Shown piece after piece: positions 63,801-64,000 of a stretch of 64,000 nt of DNA (positions within the stretch are counted from its first letter, which is position 1; the number at the start of each line of letters is the position of its first letter). The stretch lies in NCBI RefSeq assembly GCF_030519375.1, contig NZ_JAUMKB010000017.1, forward strand, positions 24,907 to 88,906, written 5' to 3'. Under the pieces are notes generated by a model. It was not told where the DNA came from. It saw only the letters and a program-made list of their open reading frames with translations, and did no database searches. This DNA is from Mucilaginibacter tolerans. GTDB lineage: Bacteria > Bacteroidota > Bacteroidia > Sphingobacteriales > Sphingobacteriaceae. The translations under genes were made by a program, and so were the position numbers.

Positions 63801-64000
63801 CCAACCACCTCGGATGCCAGTGCGGCAGTAACGGTGAATGGTAATGCCGTAACATCGGGAACTCCGTCCGGTCCGATCAGCCTGAATGTTGGCACCAATA
63901 CCATCACAACCGTTGTGACGGCACAGGACGGAACCACCCAAACAACCTACACGGTTACAGTGACCCGTGCGGCATCGTCAACGGCTACTTTATCGAACCT
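60813..64000 (+). CDS. Giant cadherin-like repeat surface protein, 3' end cut off
   Basis: An open frame from the ATG at 60813 runs to the right edge: at least 1062 residues with no stop. The N-terminus is a long basic extension (about 1-37), then a hydrophobic signal segment (AKTVGLILICALLMM, ending near TPVFAQ at residue 59). From residue 62 there are 10 complete tandem repeats and the start of an eleventh, 99 residues each except one of 104. Each reads like DATLSNLTIS, GTTSYT, TSITVTPT, TVNGNAV, NTITTIVTAQDGTT and YTVTVTR, the cadherin-like beta-sandwich repeat (PF12733 type). Such proteins are secreted adhesins or matrix components. The Ser/Thr-rich, Cys-free repeats fit that. A T9SS sorting domain would be expected past the window edge. 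Confidence 0.9.
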   Translation, partial: MDKLILESYNISLKSKVTGKVNPTTIANNGGIRRIWAKTVGLILICALLMMSATPVFAQSTDATLSNLTISDGSLNPAFTSGTTSYTDNVGNATTSITVTPTSNDPNATITVNGSSVTSGTASGAISLSVGDNTITIIGTAQDGVTTDTYTVTVTRAPSSDATLSGLTLSTGALSPGFSSGTTSYTASVSNATTSITVTPTTNDATAAITVNGNAVTSGNASGAISLNVGTNTITTIVTAQDGTTTDTYTVVVTRAPSSDATLSNLTLSSGTLTPGFASGTNTYTASVSNATTSITVTPTTNDATATVTVNGNAVTSGNASGAISLNVGTNTITTIVKAQDGTTTNTYTVTVTRAPSTDATLSDLTLSAGTLAPGFASGTNSYTANVNNATTSITVTPTTNDATATVKVNGTTVASGNASGPISLNVGPNTITTIVTAQDGTTTDTYTVVVTRAASSVATLSNLTLSSGTLTPGFASGTTSYTASVSNATTSITATPTTTNANATVTVNGNAVTSGTASGAISLNVGTNTITTLVTAQDGTTTDTYTVVVTRAASSVATLSNLTLSSGTLTPGFASGTTSYAANVSNATTSITVTPTTTNANATVTVNGNAVTSGTASGAISLTVGTNTITTVVTAQDGTTTDTYTVTVTRAASAVATLSNLTLSAGTLTPGFASGTTSYAAIVSNATTSITVTPTASNVNATITVNGNAVNSGTASGAISLNVGTNTITTVVTAQDGTTTDTYTVVVTRAASSAATLSNLTISAGTLNPAFSSAVTSYTDNVVNAVATITVSPTATDPNATITVNGVAVASGGTSLPLILLVGPISLGQNIVTIVVTAQDGTTTDTYTINVGRGASSVATLSNLTLSSGTLTPAFAGGTTSYTASVSNATTSITVTPTTSDANAAVTVNGNAVTSGTPSGPISLNVGTNTITTVVTAQDGTTQTTYTVTVTRAASSTATLSNLTLSSGTLTPAFASGTTSYTASVSNATTSITATPTTSDASAAVTVNGNAVTSGTPSGPISLNVGTNTITTVVTAQDGTTQTTYTVTVTRAASSTATLSN
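60996..63980 (+). repeat. Tandem 297-bp coding repeats (10 complete units)
   Basis: Equivalent codons begin at 60996, 61293, 61590, 61887, 62184, 62481, 62778, 63075, 63387, 63684 and 63981. The spacing is 297 bp throughout except 63075-63386, which is 312 bp and carries five extra codons. Units 9 and 10 share long identical DNA stretches in their second halves, so that pair arose or was homogenised recently. The first and eighth units are the most divergent. Confidence 0.92.

Noticed and set aside
61067..63941. Series of minus-strand ORFs inside the adhesin repeats, such as those beginning MVPSCAVT
   Set aside because: They recur with the 297-bp period and are reverse-strand shadows of the plus-strand repeats; the plus frame is open over the whole region.
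60996..63980. Tandem 297-bp periodicity considered as a CRISPR or satellite array
   Set aside because: The period keeps one open reading frame with beta-sandwich repeat residues; there are no unique spacers between short repeats.
1..64000. Insertion sequences, integrases, phage genes or rRNA
   Set aside because: I looked for transposase DDE/HTH patterns, tyrosine or serine recombinases, capsid or terminase genes and ribosomal RNA stretches and saw none.

Overview
The window looks like a Bacteroidota chromosome, most likely Sphingobacteriaceae (Mucilaginibacter/Pedobacter type). The evidence is three SusC/SusD pairs, an ECF sigma/FecR pair feeding a SusC with an STN domain, DUF4249 lipoproteins, many exported glycosidases, and TAnnTTTG-type -7 promoter elements. 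Genus-level placement is inference; no rRNA or marker gene is present.

Layout. 1-1037 (-): a sterol-desaturase-type membrane hydroxylase cut by the left edge, preceded by two small overlapping membrane-protein genes. 1070-5709 (-): SusC/SusD pair 1. 5710-6795: a long divergent intergenic region with hairpins, a tRNA-like scrap and an operator/promoter module. 6796-31595 (+): a large polysaccharide utilization locus (PUL): N-acetylhexosamine kinase, two GH109-type NAD-dependent glycosidases, a NagB/AgaI-type deaminase, a HexD-like GH20, SusC/SusD pair 2, GH88, a GxDLY-SGNH esterase, two HGSNAT-like membrane acetyltransferases, an exported amidohydrolase, a hexuronate-type MFS transporter, a GH78 rhamnosidase, a double-SGNH esterase and a LacI regulator. 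31914-39374 (-): SusC/SusD pair 3 with its own FecR and ECF sigma factor and no enzymes. 39601-43111 (+): zinc alcohol dehydrogenase and two tandem DUF4249 lipoproteins, abutting tail-to-tail a (-) operon (43112-48976) of an MG2/plug-like protein, a TonB-dependent receptor and an unknown exported protein. 49110-53888: PhyH dioxygenase, small ORF, outer-membrane barrel protein, NTF2-like protein, aldo/keto reductase and divergent AraC regulator. 54016-60328 (+): a periplasmic molybdenum hydroxylase cluster ([2Fe-2S] subunit, di-heme cytochrome c, two molybdopterin subunits) and a sugar isomerase-like TIM barrel. 60813-end (+): the N-terminal part of a giant cadherin-like repeat surface protein with 99-residue units.

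How the main locus may work (inference). The enzymes predict a glycan carrying N-acetylhexosamine (probably GalNAc), a uronic acid met as a 4,5-unsaturated end, rhamnose and O-acyl groups. SusCD import oligosaccharides, the exported esterases and glycosidases trim them, the MFS carrier takes up uronate, and the kinase and deaminase handle amino sugar. A 14-bp near-palindrome with a central CG lies in two copies, in identical context, upstream of the kinase/GH109 block and of the second GH109 gene. It is the best candidate operator for the LacI protein at the end of the locus. No polysaccharide lyase, sulfatase or NagA/AgaA deacetylase is visible in the window, so the system is either unusual or completed elsewhere.
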